A DNA stretch of 64,000 nt from Segniliparus rugosus ATCC BAA-974 (GTDB lineage Bacteria > Actinomycetota > Actinomycetes > Mycobacteriales > Mycobacteriaceae), in assembly GCF_000185725.2 (NCBI RefSeq), contig NZ_KI391954.1, positions 496,001-560,000 of the forward strand, given 5' to 3'. The translations under genes and the position numbers were made by a program. Under the pieces are notes generated by a model that was not told where the DNA came from, made no database searches, and worked only from the letters and a program-made list of their open reading frames with translations. Shown piece after piece: positions 42,827 through 51,507 of this stretch; within the stretch, counting starts at the first letter, position 1; each line of letters begins with the position of its first letter.

Positions 42827-43720
42827 ATGGCGAATATTATAAAGGTCAAAGTTGGGCGTATGAAAGCCGATGTGCGGCGAAACCTTTGGATGAGAGTGTT
42901 CTGCTCGGGAAGAAGTCAAAGTCAGGAAAGGCTCTCGGGATTCAGGGCGTTCGCTGTGCCGACGGCTCTTCTCATGCTGTTCGCAGACGGGTCGTCCCTT
43001 GCCTTCGCGCAAGGGCTGCCGGACACGGTGCTGCACGATGTCACCGAGGACGGGTGGGAGATGGTGGTCGAGACGCTCGATGAAGAGGTGAACCCTGTGG
43101 CGAACCTGGCGGACACCGCGTTCACTCGTGAGGGGTTCGTCCAATTCACTGGGGTTGGCAAGCTTCTCGGGAAAGGCAAATACCCCGTCACGGCGGCTGA
43201 ATTGACCATAGGGTACCAGCTCGGATGCCAGATCGATGTGAGCCAGGGCGTGACCCTGGGGGGGCATATCGACGGCAACGCCGGCATCGACTTATATCAA
43301 GGCGCCGGTGTTGGTGTGGGAGCTGGTGTCGGCACCGCTGGCGTCGGCGGTGTCGGGGGCGGCGTCGGCGGTATTCCACCCCTTCCCGGAGTCGGGGTCG
43401 GCGGAGTCGGCGGGGTCGGCGGCGGCGTCGGCGGCGCAGCTGGCGGCGGTGTGGGAGCTGGTGTCGGCGCGCGTGAAGGCATTGGCGGCTCGATCGGCGG
43501 CAATATCCAGTTCACGCTTCGGCCCGGCGGGATCGTCGCCATCCCTATGGACCGAATTCCCTTGAAAGGCAGCGAGGCGAGACTGCGAGTGAGGAATGTG
43601 AACGTCAAGATCGACGCGTGCGGCGGGCCGGTCAACGTGCGCTCGTTCGCCTTGCTCAGCGTGGCCACGGATTACTCCCACTCGACACTGGCCACATACG
43701 GCACCGAGTACCCGATCTAA
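42827..43720 (+). CDS. MspA-family porin-like protein with Gly/Val-rich insert
   Basis: 297 residues. A long N-terminus ends in a signal-like segment (AFAVPTALLMLFADGSSLAFA, cleavage near residue 61). The mature part has MspA landmarks: DGWEMVVETLDEEVNPVANL, LTREWF-like FTREGFVQF, AELTIGYQLGCQ, and the end LATYGTEYPI. A block of about 65 residues made largely of Gly and Val (VGVGAGVG-type, 163-228) replaces the loop that forms the pore stem in MspA. The start at 42827 is set by AAGGA in the upstream repeat; an ATG at 42860 is the alternative. It would be an outer-membrane pore protein for small solutes. Confidence 0.75.
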   Translation: MANIIKVKVGRMKADVRRNLWMRVFCSGRSQSQERLSGFRAFAVPTALLMLFADGSSLAFAQGLPDTVLHDVTEDGWEMVVETLDEEVNPVANLADTAFTREGFVQFTGVGKLLGKGKYPVTAAELTIGYQLGCQIDVSQGVTLGGHIDGNAGIDLYQGAGVGVGAGVGTAGVGGVGGGVGGIPPLPGVGVGGVGGVGGGVGGAAGGGVGAGVGAREGIGGSIGGNIQFTLRPGGIVAIPMDRIPLKGSEARLRVRNVNVKIDACGGPVNVRSFALLSVATDYSHSTLATYGTEYPI

Positions 43721-43818
43721 TTCTAATGCAGGCCAAGGCGAGCCGGCATCCTCTATGCGTTAGCTCTCTTGGCCCCTGGAATCGAAGATTCCTGAAAGCA
43801 TAACGGCAAAGATGAAGG

Positions 43819-44415
43819 ATGAGTATGAAAGTCTACGCGCACAAGTCTGTATTGGCGGTGCTCCTGTTGGCTCCAAGCCTGATGCGGGGCGCGGACGCGG
43901 CCGCAGATCCGGCTCCCGCCCCGGTAGACCCCACGGGGGCGGGCGGGATCTACGGGGAGACTAGTCCGTTCTCTGGAGGTCCGAACCCATGGGCGAGCTC
44001 GCCAGTGCCAGGCTTGGTGTCGGGCACTGTCCCAGGATCGAACGCGCCGTTGTCCACAGAACTGAGCACGGGCACCAGTGGGTTGCGGCCGGGCACGAAC
44101 GCGTTACAGCCCGGCTCGCTGCGCGGTTTCCCCAGGCCGGAATTCCCGGACAACTACTTTCAGGCGCCCCCGGAGAGCCTGCCGGGACAGCCTGAGCCTC
44201 GGCCGTTGCCCGGCTTGCCGCCGGTCGGGCGGGACCATCAGTGGGGGCCGTTGGCGCAAGGGGGCGACTCGAACCCGGAAGACCCAGACAACGACGAGGC
44301 CGCTCCGGACGTGTCGATGGCCCGCCAGCTTGAGCCGGAAGGCGGGGACGACGAGTCGCTGCCGACCGGGGACCAGTCGATGGCTCGCAAGCTTGATCCG
44401 GAGGACGACGAATGA
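43819..44415 (+). CDS. Secreted Pro/Gly/Asp-rich protein
   Basis: 198 residues. A signal peptide (VYAHKSVLAVLLLAPSLMRGADA) is followed by a proline-rich, low-complexity body and an acidic C-terminus with a repeat: SMARQLEPEGGDDESLPTGD, then SMARKLDPEDDE. No known domain. The stop overlaps the next ATG by four bases. The pair may form a porin-associated unit because it follows the MspA-like gene, but that is inference. Confidence 0.6.
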   Translation: MSMKVYAHKSVLAVLLLAPSLMRGADAAADPAPAPVDPTGAGGIYGETSPFSGGPNPWASSPVPGLVSGTVPGSNAPLSTELSTGTSGLRPGTNALQPGSLRGFPRPEFPDNYFQAPPESLPGQPEPRPLPGLPPVGRDHQWGPLAQGGDSNPEDPDNDEAAPDVSMARQLEPEGGDDESLPTGDQSMARKLDPEDDE

Positions 44416-45005
44416 GACCGAGGGCACGCGTCGTTGTCTGGGCTTTTGCTGTGGGCGCTGCGCTGACATTCGCCGCCGTCGCCCCGGGCCGGTCCGTCGC
44501 AGACCCCGATTTTCCGGCCATTCCGACCCCGTCTCCTGCTGCGGGGGTCGAGTCGGATGACACGGCAGAAGCCGACTCCGCCGAGCCGTCCCCTCCTCTG
44601 GAGGACGACGACGCGGGCGTGGGCGGCCCGGCCTCCGGGCATGACTGCGTGGCGATCAAGTACGCCATCGACCGGGTCAACGCTTTGATGAGCGGGCAAG
44701 TCCCGATCGCGCAAGGGTTTGCCTCGACCGAGCTCGGCGAACAAGCGGTGGACAAGGACCTCAACGTCCTCAACCAAGTTGAGCAATACTTGGTGTATGC
44801 GGAGTCCGGCATCGAAGATCCTGGGCAGCGCGCGAAAGTCGAAGCCTACAAAGCTGCGCTGGGGCAAGTCAGCATGGTCGTGAACGACCGTCGCGGACAA
44901 AATCTCACAAGGCCTGCGGCATACGAATGGGTCGGGAAGCTCTCCGAGTCAAACAGGCGTGCTAGTGACAGCTTCCTCGATATCGGAAAAAGTTGTTTGG
45001 CGTGA
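44412..45005 (+). CDS. Secreted protein, helical, unknown function
   Basis: 197 residues. The signal peptide (RVVVWAFAVGAALTFAAVAPG) is followed by an acidic, proline-rich stretch and a helical domain of about 120 residues with two cysteines (SGHDCVAIK near the start, GKSCLA at the end) likely to be bridged. It is coupled to the preceding gene (ATGA). I recognise no family. Confidence 0.6.
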   Translation: MRPRARVVVWAFAVGAALTFAAVAPGRSVADPDFPAIPTPSPAAGVESDDTAEADSAEPSPPLEDDDAGVGGPASGHDCVAIKYAIDRVNALMSGQVPIAQGFASTELGEQAVDKDLNVLNQVEQYLVYAESGIEDPGQRAKVEAYKAALGQVSMVVNDRRGQNLTRPAAYEWVGKLSESNRRASDSFLDIGKSCLA

Positions 45006-45096
45006 TCACAATGGAGCTCAGCGGCTGCGGCGCTCTCTTCGGCTTTCTTGCCTGCGCGGATTGGCTCTGGCGCGTAATGCAGCCGAGCAGTACGAG

Positions 45097-46116
45097 ATGA
45101 GAATGGAAAATCGTGACTTTTTTGCTTTAGGTTGGGATGACAGTCTGGTGCAGGCTTCGGTCGTGCGCAATCATAACGCCCTTCCGGCGGAAAGGTTCGA
45201 GCGGTTTCAGGAACTTGTCGCCAGTATAGAAGGCGCGGAATTCTCCCGGCATCGTTGTGATCCAGAAGAATTCTTAGCCGAGTGCGGGTCGATTGGAGGT
45301 ATCAACGCCAGAGCGTACTACCGGACGGCGAGTTCCTTAATTCTTAGGAACGGCTATAAACGAGTGGAAGATGATAACGCTCCGCCCAAGTTCAAGATTT
45401 TCAGTGTCCTGGCGGGAAACTGTATGGTCATCACCCGTGGCGGTCAGCACGTCCTGGGTCCGCGCGTTCTCTATCTCGTCGACGCGAGTGAGCCTCGGAC
45501 AATATTCTACGAAGGCCCCCACCATATAGTCGGCTTAGAGTTCTCTTCGTCGATGGCGAATATTCCCGAACGGGTGTTGCGGCAGATGACTTTCTCAGTC
45601 CTCTCGAATGATCAAGCTATGGTTTCGTTGTTTGAGAGGTTGGTGCAAGAGATCTTCTCTGTGGATGGCCTCGACGCTTTCGGTGTCAAGCAATATATCT
45701 CAGGCGTAGTTAGCCTGACGCTGCGCAGTATGCGAAAAGCGTATTGCGCGGACAAATCCAGCATGCTGCGCGAGCAACTCGTGCTTCTTCGCGAAATCCA
45801 GTCGTATGTGGATGGGCACATTACGGATCCGAATCTGTGCTCGGATATGATAGCGGCAGGCTTGGGGATATCCAAGCGAATGCTCTACAGGGTTTTTGAG
45901 GACCAACCTGAGTCGCCCTATAAACTCATCCAGCGTAAGCGGGTCTATTACGTGAGAGATATTCTTGCAGCAGGCGGAAGAGATATCTCTTTGAAAAAAC
46001 TTGCGGTCGAATCGGGCTTCGGATCCGACCGGACCCTCGTCCGAGCCTTCCAGCGCGTCCTCGGGACGACGCCGACGAGCTATATGCGCGCGGGGACTCG
46101 TCATCGGGCGGTTTGA
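45097..46116 (+). CDS. AraC-family regulator, low-GC
   Basis: 339 residues. The N-terminal 220 residues resemble the AraC_binding_2 cupin-like domain (HVLGPRVLYLVDASEPRTIF), and the C-terminus is a two-HTH AraC domain (MIAAGLGISKRMLYRVFED; LKKLAVESGFGSDRTLVRAF then LGTTPTSYM). Codon use and GC are clearly lower than in most of the window, which suggests transfer or a recently acquired segment. ATGs at 45097 and 45103 are both possible starts. It may control the upstream secreted/porin genes. Confidence 0.8.
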   Translation: MRMENRDFFALGWDDSLVQASVVRNHNALPAERFERFQELVASIEGAEFSRHRCDPEEFLAECGSIGGINARAYYRTASSLILRNGYKRVEDDNAPPKFKIFSVLAGNCMVITRGGQHVLGPRVLYLVDASEPRTIFYEGPHHIVGLEFSSSMANIPERVLRQMTFSVLSNDQAMVSLFERLVQEIFSVDGLDAFGVKQYISGVVSLTLRSMRKAYCADKSSMLREQLVLLREIQSYVDGHITDPNLCSDMIAAGLGISKRMLYRVFEDQPESPYKLIQRKRVYYVRDILAAGGRDISLKKLAVESGFGSDRTLVRAFQRVLGTTPTSYMRAGTRHRAV

Positions 46117-46529
46117 AAGCACTCCCGTGCAGAAAGCTGCCGTTGGTCTTGACCTATGTGCTTGCGCCTGCGAGCGTCGATGCCTGCGCGTCTGGTCTAC
46201 GGGCCGAATCCCGATCAGCAGGCGCAGGCGCTCTGGGCCGAAGACGCCGAGAGGAAGTGCTCCGGGACGCATGAACTCGCACCAGCGCCCTCGCACGCCG
46301 CAGTCAACAAATACTCCGACCGCAGTCGTTTCGACTACTGGGCATCCGGTCGAACCGCCGCAACCGAGCGTCGCACGTGGGCGAGCGGGGCAGTTCGACT
46401 GGTATCACGGCGAGTCCCCGCCGAACATGAACTGTGCGGGTTTGGGATGCCCCTCGGTCGAGATCTTGGGGCTCGGCCAGCGGCGCGAGCGACGACGAAG
46501 ACGCGGGGCCTGATCGCGCGCCCGGCGGG
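46117..46529. other. Gene-free convergent stretch
   Basis: 413 bases lie between the AraC stop and the end of the mmpS-like gene on the other strand. Frames here give no protein I recognise; one plus-strand frame has a cysteine-containing tail that could be an eroded secreted gene, but support is poor. Confidence 0.4.
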
Positions 46530-47075
46530 TTACGGTGCCGTGCGGGAACGCTTCTTGTACTGGACAGAACAGAGTCCCTTCATGGTCTGCTCTGCGACCA
46601 CCTCGCCGTCCACGGTGATACGGCAGGTATAGAAGTTCTGGAATTCTTGTCCACCGGTCCAGGCATCCCATGCCTGCTGCCCGCTTAATTTGCCCGAGCC
46701 GTCGGTGAGCCCCTCGTTCAAAGCCGTCCCTTCTGCGGTGACGGTCAAGCCGAGGTCTAACCCCTTGAAGGGCTTCGAGTCCGGAACGGTGCTTCCCGCG
46801 CGGTATTCCTCTTCGCCGATCCTGAGAGAGGTTGTCCAAGGGAGGCCGACCACGTCTTGGGCGAAGTGTTTCTCGGTGGGATCGGAGTGGTCGTGCGGGT
46901 CGGTTGCGTACCGCACGGACATGGTTCCGCCGCCGCTCGACGCTTCGACGGAGTACTCCACGTCGTGGACGGCGGTCTCCGCGAAGGCCAGGTCAGCCGG
47001 GACGAGCGTCAGAGGCGCGGTGAAGACTGCCGCAGCGGCCGCGAAGAAACGGACTTTCAAAGTTGAGGACGGCAT
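46530..47075 (-). CDS. MmpS-like secreted/membrane protein, second copy
   Basis: 181 residues from the ATG giving MPSSTLKVRFFAAAAAV. A hydrophobic segment (about 8-33) is followed by a beta-rich domain with HDVEYSVEASSGGGTMSVRY, a DVVGLPWTTSLRIGEEEY turn like the LPW-K turn of MmpS, and two cysteines (FYTCRI, KGLCSV). It resembles MmpS in fold but is longer and more diverged than the copy at 5021-5422. No MmpL is adjacent. A few upstream residues in frame (to 47321) do not look coding. Confidence 0.65.
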   Translation of the reverse strand: MPSSTLKVRFFAAAAAVFTAPLTLVPADLAFAETAVHDVEYSVEASSGGGTMSVRYATDPHDHSDPTEKHFAQDVVGLPWTTSLRIGEEEYRAGSTVPDSKPFKGLDLGLTVTAEGTALNEGLTDGSGKLSGQQAWDAWTGGQEFQNFYTCRITVDGEVVAEQTMKGLCSVQYKKRSRTAP

Positions 47076-47208
47076 TGACGACTCTCCTCGGTCGACGCGA
47101 ATTTTCTTCAGTGTAAGGGCTGAGCGTCGCAGGCGCTCGGCTAGCGGGCGAAGAGCCAGCCCTGATTTTGGCGCGGCTTCGCTGGGCGCGCACATGGCGG
47201 TGACGGGC

Positions 47209-47240
47209 GAGGCGGAGCCACGACGTCGTGGCTCCGCCTC
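47209..47240. repeat. Perfect 32-bp palindrome
   Basis: Two 16-bp arms meet without spacer (GAGGCGGAGCCACGAC and its complement). It lies 95 bases downstream of the glnA stop and 134 bases before the mmpS-like start. It may be a second terminator, an operator, or a mobile repeat (REP-like). Confidence 0.85.
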
Positions 47241-47283
47241 TTCGGAGCGTTCGGCGATCGTGAAAACCGCACGCAAACGCAGC

Positions 47284-47312
47284 GCGGGAGCGGCCCAATG
47301 GGCCGCTCCCGC
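47284..47312 (-). terminator. glnA terminator hairpin
   Basis: GCGGGAGCGGCCC pairs perfectly with GGGCCGCTCCCGC around AAT, beginning 23 bases after the glnA stop. No clear U-tract follows, which is common in GC-rich actinobacteria. Confidence 0.75.
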
Positions 47313-47334
47313 ACTGCTCAAACCTATTTCCGGC

Positions 47335-48771
47335 TTACACGTCGTAGTAGAGCTGGAACTCGTAGGGGTGCGGTCGCAGGTTGATCGGGGCGATCTCCTG
47401 CTCGCGCTTGAGCTTGATCCAGGTCTCGATGAGGTCCGGGGTGAACACGCCGCCCTCGGTGAGGTACTCGTGGTCCTGCTCCAGCCGGTCGATGACCACC
47501 GAGAGGTTGGTCGGGGCCTGGGGGATGTTCGAGGCTTCCTCGGGGGCGAGCTCGTAGAGGTCCTTGTCGACCGGGGCCTGCGGCTCGATCTTGTTCCGGA
47601 TGCCGTCCAGGCCCGCGAGCAGCATCGCGGCGAACGCGAGGTACGGGTTGCCGGAGGAGTCGGGGGCGCGGAACTCGATGCGCTTGGCCTTCGGGTTCGA
47701 GCCGGTGATCGGGATGCGCACGGCGGCGGAGCGGTTGCGCTGGCTGTAGACCAGGTTGATCGGGGCCTCGTAGCCCGGCACCAGGCGGTGGTAGGAGTTG
47801 ACCGTCGGGTTGGTGAAGGCCAGCAGCGACGGGGCGTGGTGCAGGATGCCGCCGATGTAGTGGCGGGCGAGGTCGGAAAGGCCGCCGTAGCCTGCCTCGT
47901 CGTAGAAGAGCGGCTTGCCGTCCTTCCACAGGGACTGGTGCACGTGCATGCCGGAGCCGTTGTCGCCGAAGAGCGGCTTGGGCATGAAGGTGACGGTCTT
48001 CCCGTTCTGCCAGGCGGTGTTCTTGATGATGTACTTGAACAGCAGCAGGTCGTCAGCGGCGTGGAGCAGGGTGTTGAACTTGTAGTTGATCTCGGCCTGG
48101 CCCGCGGTGCCGACCTCGTGGTGGCCGCGCTCGAGCACGAAGCCCGCGTTGATCAGGTTCGTGGACATGTCGTCGCGCAGGTCCACGTAGTGGTCGTAGG
48201 GGGCGACGGGGAAGTAGCCGCCTTTCAGCCGCACCTTGTAGCCGAGGTTCGGGCCGCCGTCGGCCTCGGTCTCGATCCCGGTGTTCCAGGAGCCGGAGGT
48301 CGAGTCGATCTCGTAGAACGCGCCGTTGATCGAGGAGTCGTAGCGGATCGAGTCGAAGATGTAGAACTCGGCCTCCGCGCCGAAGTACGCGGTGTCGGCG
48401 ATCCCGGTCGAGATCAGGTAGTCCTCGGCCTTCTTCGCGACGTTGCGCGGGTCGCGGCTGTACGCCTCCTTGGTGAAGGGGTCGTGCACGGAGAAGTTGA
48501 TGTTCAGGGTCGTCGCGGCGCGGAACGGGTCGATCTTCGCCGTGGACAGGTCCGGGAGCAGGAGCATGTCCGACTCGTGGATGGACTGGAAGCCTCGGAC
48601 GGAAGACCCGTCGAAGGCGAGGCCGTCCTCCACCACGTCGGGGCCGAACGCGGAAGCGGGAATGGAGAAGTGCTGCTGGACGCCGGGCAGGTCGGTGAAC
48701 CTGACGTCGACGTACTCGACTTCTTCATCGGCAATGAATTTGACAACATCCTCGGCACTGCTGAACGCCAC
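47335..48771 (-). CDS. glnA: Glutamine synthetase, type I (GlnA1-like)
   Basis: 478 residues, the length of dodecameric GSI-beta. Landmarks: [27 protein letters not shown], the ATP/glutamate loop [21 protein letters not shown], and the C-terminal adenylylation region [16 protein letters not shown] with its tyrosine. It makes glutamine from glutamate and ammonia with ATP. A GlnR-like half box lies about 105 bases upstream and a strong hairpin follows. The ATG at 48771 gives MAFSSAEDV. Confidence 0.97.
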   Translation of the reverse strand: MAFSSAEDVVKFIADEEVEYVDVRFTDLPGVQQHFSIPASAFGPDVVEDGLAFDGSSVRGFQSIHESDMLLLPDLSTAKIDPFRAATTLNINFSVHDPFTKEAYSRDPRNVAKKAEDYLISTGIADTAYFGAEAEFYIFDSIRYDSSINGAFYEIDSTSGSWNTGIETEADGGPNLGYKVRLKGGYFPVAPYDHYVDLRDDMSTNLINAGFVLERGHHEVGTAGQAEINYKFNTLLHAADDLLLFKYIIKNTAWQNGKTVTFMPKPLFGDNGSGMHVHQSLWKDGKPLFYDEAGYGGLSDLARHYIGGILHHAPSLLAFTNPTVNSYHRLVPGYEAPINLVYSQRNRSAAVRIPITGSNPKAKRIEFRAPDSSGNPYLAFAAMLLAGLDGIRNKIEPQAPVDKDLYELAPEEASNIPQAPTNLSVVIDRLEQDHEYLTEGGVFTPDLIETWIKLKREQEIAPINLRPHPYEFQLYYDV

Positions 48772-48874
48772 TCGATGCTCCTTCGACGGTCCTCATGGAA
48801 TTTAAGGCCGATATCGGCCTCCGAGATCGAGAGCGTACACGGCACTGAGCGGGTGCGACGACCGGGGCTGGCAT

Positions 48875-48890
48875 GAAACCTGCTGGTAAC
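48875..48890. promoter_or_regulatory. GlnR-like half box upstream of glnA
   Basis: GAAAC-N6-GTAAC matches the b1-a2 part of the actinobacterial GlnR site (GTNAC-N6-GAAAC repeated). A second GTAAC lies near 48907, one base off the ideal period. It could affect glnA and the divergent gene at 48958. Confidence 0.4.
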
Positions 48891-48945
48891 CGGGCGGGCA
48901 TGAGGCGTAACATGCCGAGGGCTAGTGTTATGAATCTCGCTCTGG

Positions 48946-48951
48946 TATAAC
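48946..48951 (+). promoter_or_regulatory. -10 element of a leaderless promoter
   Basis: TATAAC with the extended TGG ahead of it is six bases before the ATG at 48958. Confidence 0.55.
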
Positions 48952-48957
48952 AAAACT

Positions 48958-49842
48958 ATGGTGAAGTTAGATGCGTCACACAAGAAGTCGCAGGCCTGGG
49001 ACTCCGACCGCGAGGTCCGGGTGCGTCTGGTCGAGTCCGTCTGGCCGCTCGCCGCGCTGGCGGCGGTCGCCAATGTCATCATGCAGCTGGGCGTCCGTCC
49101 CGTCGGCTACGGCGTGTACGAGAGCGTCGTGGAGAGCGGGCGGCTCGACAAACGGCCGATCAAACGGGGGCGTACCACGTTCACGTATCTCGCGGTGGCC
49201 ATGTTGGGCACCGAGGAGGAGCGCAAAGCCTACCGCCAGGCGGTCAACAAGGCGCACGCGCAGGTGAACTCCGCGAACGTCGAGCGGGTGACCGGGCGGA
49301 AAAGCCCGGTCGAGTACAACGCTTTCGCGCCGGAGCTACAGCTCTGGGTGGCCATGTGCCTGTTCAAGGGCTCTTTGGACGTGCTCAGGCTGATGAGCGT
49401 CTTTCCGTTGTCCGCGCAGGCGGAGGAAGAGATCCTGCGGGCCTGCGCGCCGCTCGCGACGACGTTGCAGGTGCCCGAGAGCATGTGGCCCGCCACGATG
49501 GCCGAGTTCGAGCGGTCGTGGGCGGAGCACGAGGAGCTGGTCCGCATCGACGAGCCGGTCCGAAAGATGCTCGACGACATCGCGAGCGTGCGGTTCCTGC
49601 CCGGGCTCGGCTTCTTGTTCGGCTGGGCCAACCGCTATTTCACGGCGGCGTTCCTGCCGCCGAAGTTCCGGGCGGAGATGGGCTATGGCTGGGGCCCGGC
49701 GCGACAGGCTGTTTTCCGGGCCTTCGTCGCCGCGAACCGGGTCGCGTGCGCGTTCGCGCCCCGTTCGGTCCGGATGCTGCCGACGACTGTTTTCCTCTGG
49801 GATCTGCGGCGGCGGATCAAGAAGGGCAAGCCGCTAGTCTGA
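48958..49842 (+). CDS. DUF2236 (oxygenase mpaB/latex-clearing-type) family protein
   Basis: 294 residues, all-helical. Landmarks: RPVGYGVYESVVESGRLDKR, then GTEEERKAYRQAVNKAHAQVN (histidine), a YNAFAPELQLWVAMCL region and ADESMWPATMAEFERSW. DUF2236 relatives include ER-bound MpaB and haem-dependent rubber oxygenase Lcp; the H in KAHAQVN is the likely haem ligand region. Substrate unknown. It seems leaderless. It is separated by four bases from the RDD gene, suggesting an operon. Confidence 0.75.
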   Translation: MVKLDASHKKSQAWDSDREVRVRLVESVWPLAALAAVANVIMQLGVRPVGYGVYESVVESGRLDKRPIKRGRTTFTYLAVAMLGTEEERKAYRQAVNKAHAQVNSANVERVTGRKSPVEYNAFAPELQLWVAMCLFKGSLDVLRLMSVFPLSAQAEEEILRACAPLATTLQVPESMWPATMAEFERSWAEHEELVRIDEPVRKMLDDIASVRFLPGLGFLFGWANRYFTAAFLPPKFRAEMGYGWGPARQAVFRAFVAANRVACAFAPRSVRMLPTTVFLWDLRRRIKKGKPLV

Positions 49843-49846
49843 AGGC

Positions 49847-50248
49847 ATGCCCCTTGTCTTCCCGGAAACCGGAGTCGGATCGCTGGCCCCGCTGCCGCAG
49901 CGCGCGCTCGCGCTCTTCGTGGACTGGGTGCTTTCCGGCGCGGTGGCCCTTCTCTTCACCGGTTTCACCTCGAATATGTACTCGACCGCCGTGATGGCGG
50001 TGTGGGCGGCTGTCGGCGCGACGGCGGTCTCGCTGTTCTCGTTCACCCCCGGGCAGCTGTTCGTCGGCCTGAGGGTGATCCGGGTGCCGGACAGCCAGGG
50101 GAAAGGCGGGGACAAGCCGGTGGGCGTGTTGCGCGCCGTCGGGCGCGCGGTGCTGCTGGCGCTGGTCATCCCGGTGTTCTTCATGGACAAGGACGGCAGG
50201 GGCCTGCAGGACCGGTTGACGAGCACCGCCGTCGTCCGGCTGCGCTAG
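49847..50248 (+). CDS. RDD-family membrane protein
   Basis: 133 residues. The RDD signature is present (QRALALFVDWVLSGAVALLF), then two more membrane helices and FTPGQLFVGLRVIRV and GLQDRLTSTAVVRL, the conserved C-terminus. RDD proteins are small polytopic membrane proteins, some acting as Na+/H+ antiporters. In M. tuberculosis an RDD gene lies next to glnA1 (Rv2219A), so this neighbourhood is conserved. Confidence 0.85.
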   Translation: MPLVFPETGVGSLAPLPQRALALFVDWVLSGAVALLFTGFTSNMYSTAVMAVWAAVGATAVSLFSFTPGQLFVGLRVIRVPDSQGKGGDKPVGVLRAVGRAVLLALVIPVFFMDKDGRGLQDRLTSTAVVRLR

Positions 50249-50385
50249 CCGCGCAGGAGCCGAGGGAGGGCTGGCCGAGGGAGGGCCGACCGAGGGCTTC
50301 GGCGGTCCAGCTTGTTCCGAGAAATTTTCCTCATGTTCAGCGCGAGGCCGGGCGTTGTCGGTTTTCTCCCAGTTATGTCCTGGGC

Positions 50386-51507
50386 ATGGCTGCACCATCG
50401 CATTCCCGCTCCTCGCTCCGCGCCGTTTCGGTTCTCGCCTCCTTGCTCTCCGTCGCAGGCCTCGCGGCTTGCGGCAGCGACGACAACGTGAGTTCGGCCA
50501 AAGACAATTCGGTCGCCTCGACGGCGAACTGCAAAGGCAAAGACAAACTGACCGCCGCCGGGTCCACCGCCCAGAAGAACGCCGTTCAGGCCTTCACTGC
50601 TTCCTACGCCAAGGTGTGCCCCGGCAAGAACCTCGACTACCAGGCCAACGGCTCCGGCAGCGGCATCACGGGCTTTGTGAACGGCCAAGTCGATTTCGCG
50701 GGCTCGGACTCCGCGCTGAGCGCCGAGCAGGCTGCGGGCGCGGCCAAGCGGTGCGGCGGCAACGCCGCCTGGCACCTGCCGCTGGTGTTCGGCCCGGTCG
50801 CCATCGCGTACAACCTCCCCGGAGTGGACAAGCTCGTGCTCACCGGCGAGAACCTCGCGAAGATCTTCAACGGCGCGATCGCGACGTGGGGCGACTCGGC
50901 ATTGGTCGACGCGAACCCGCAGCTGAAGGGCAACACGGAGAAGATCTCCGTGTTCCACCGCTCCGACGACTCCGGCACGACGGACAACTTCCAGACCTAC
51001 CTCGGCGTGGCCGGGCAGGGCGCGTGGGACAAAGGGGCGGGCAAGGCGTTCAAAGGCGTCGGCGAAGGGGCGAAGGGCTCGGACGGCGTGGCGCAGAACG
51101 TGGCCAAACTGCCCGGCTCCATCTCGTACGTGGAGAAGTCTTTCGCCGACGCGAACAAGCTCGCCGTCGCGCAGATCGACAACGGCTCCGGCCCGGTCGC
51201 CCTCACCAGCGAGTCGGCGGGCAAGGCGGTGACCGGCGCGAAGACGGCGAGCGGGGACGCGCACGACCTCAAGCTCGACCTCGCTTCGATCTACGGGTCC
51301 AAGGAGCCGGGCGTGTACCCGCTCGTGCTCGCCACCTACGAGGTGGTCTGCTCCAAAGGCTATGACGGAGCCACCGCCCAGGCGGTGAAGTCGTACCTGA
51401 GCAACGCCGCCTCGAAGGGGCAGGCCGATCTCGCGTCGAAGGGCTACGTCCCGCTGCCGGAAGAGTTCAAGTCGAAACTGGTCGCCGCGATTGACGCTCT
51501 CTCGTAA
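50386..51507 (+). CDS. pstS: Phosphate-binding lipoprotein
   Basis: 373 residues. The lipobox LLSVAGLAAC (cysteine near 23) follows a signal peptide. Phosphate-binding motifs: TAAGSTAQKNAVQAF, YQANGSGSGITGFVNGQVDFAGSDSAL, and VFHRSDDSGTTDNFQTYL with the serines, threonine and aspartate that hold phosphate. It delivers phosphate to PstCAB. The ATG at 50386 gives MAAPSHSRSS. No certain PHO/RegX3 box could be placed, although GTTCAGC at 50335 is close to a half site. Confidence 0.95.
   Translation: MAAPSHSRSSLRAVSVLASLLSVAGLAACGSDDNVSSAKDNSVASTANCKGKDKLTAAGSTAQKNAVQAFTASYAKVCPGKNLDYQANGSGSGITGFVNGQVDFAGSDSALSAEQAAGAAKRCGGNAAWHLPLVFGPVAIAYNLPGVDKLVLTGENLAKIFNGAIATWGDSALVDANPQLKGNTEKISVFHRSDDSGTTDNFQTYLGVAGQGAWDKGAGKAFKGVGEGAKGSDGVAQNVAKLPGSISYVEKSFADANKLAVAQIDNGSGPVALTSESAGKAVTGAKTASGDAHDLKLDLASIYGSKEPGVYPLVLATYEVVCSKGYDGATAQAVKSYLSNAASKGQADLASKGYVPLPEEFKSKLVAAIDALS

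Noticed and set aside
42742-43083. Short frame starting with VKEKFTVKEKL upstream of the porin
   Set aside because: The repeat in the peptide comes from the tandem ribosome-site repeat, and the frame then overlaps the porin gene, which has far better coding features.
43297-43681. Pro/Ala/Thr-rich minus-strand frames opposite the porin
   Set aside because: They are the complement of the Gly/Val-coding block. They have no start signal and no conserved sequence.
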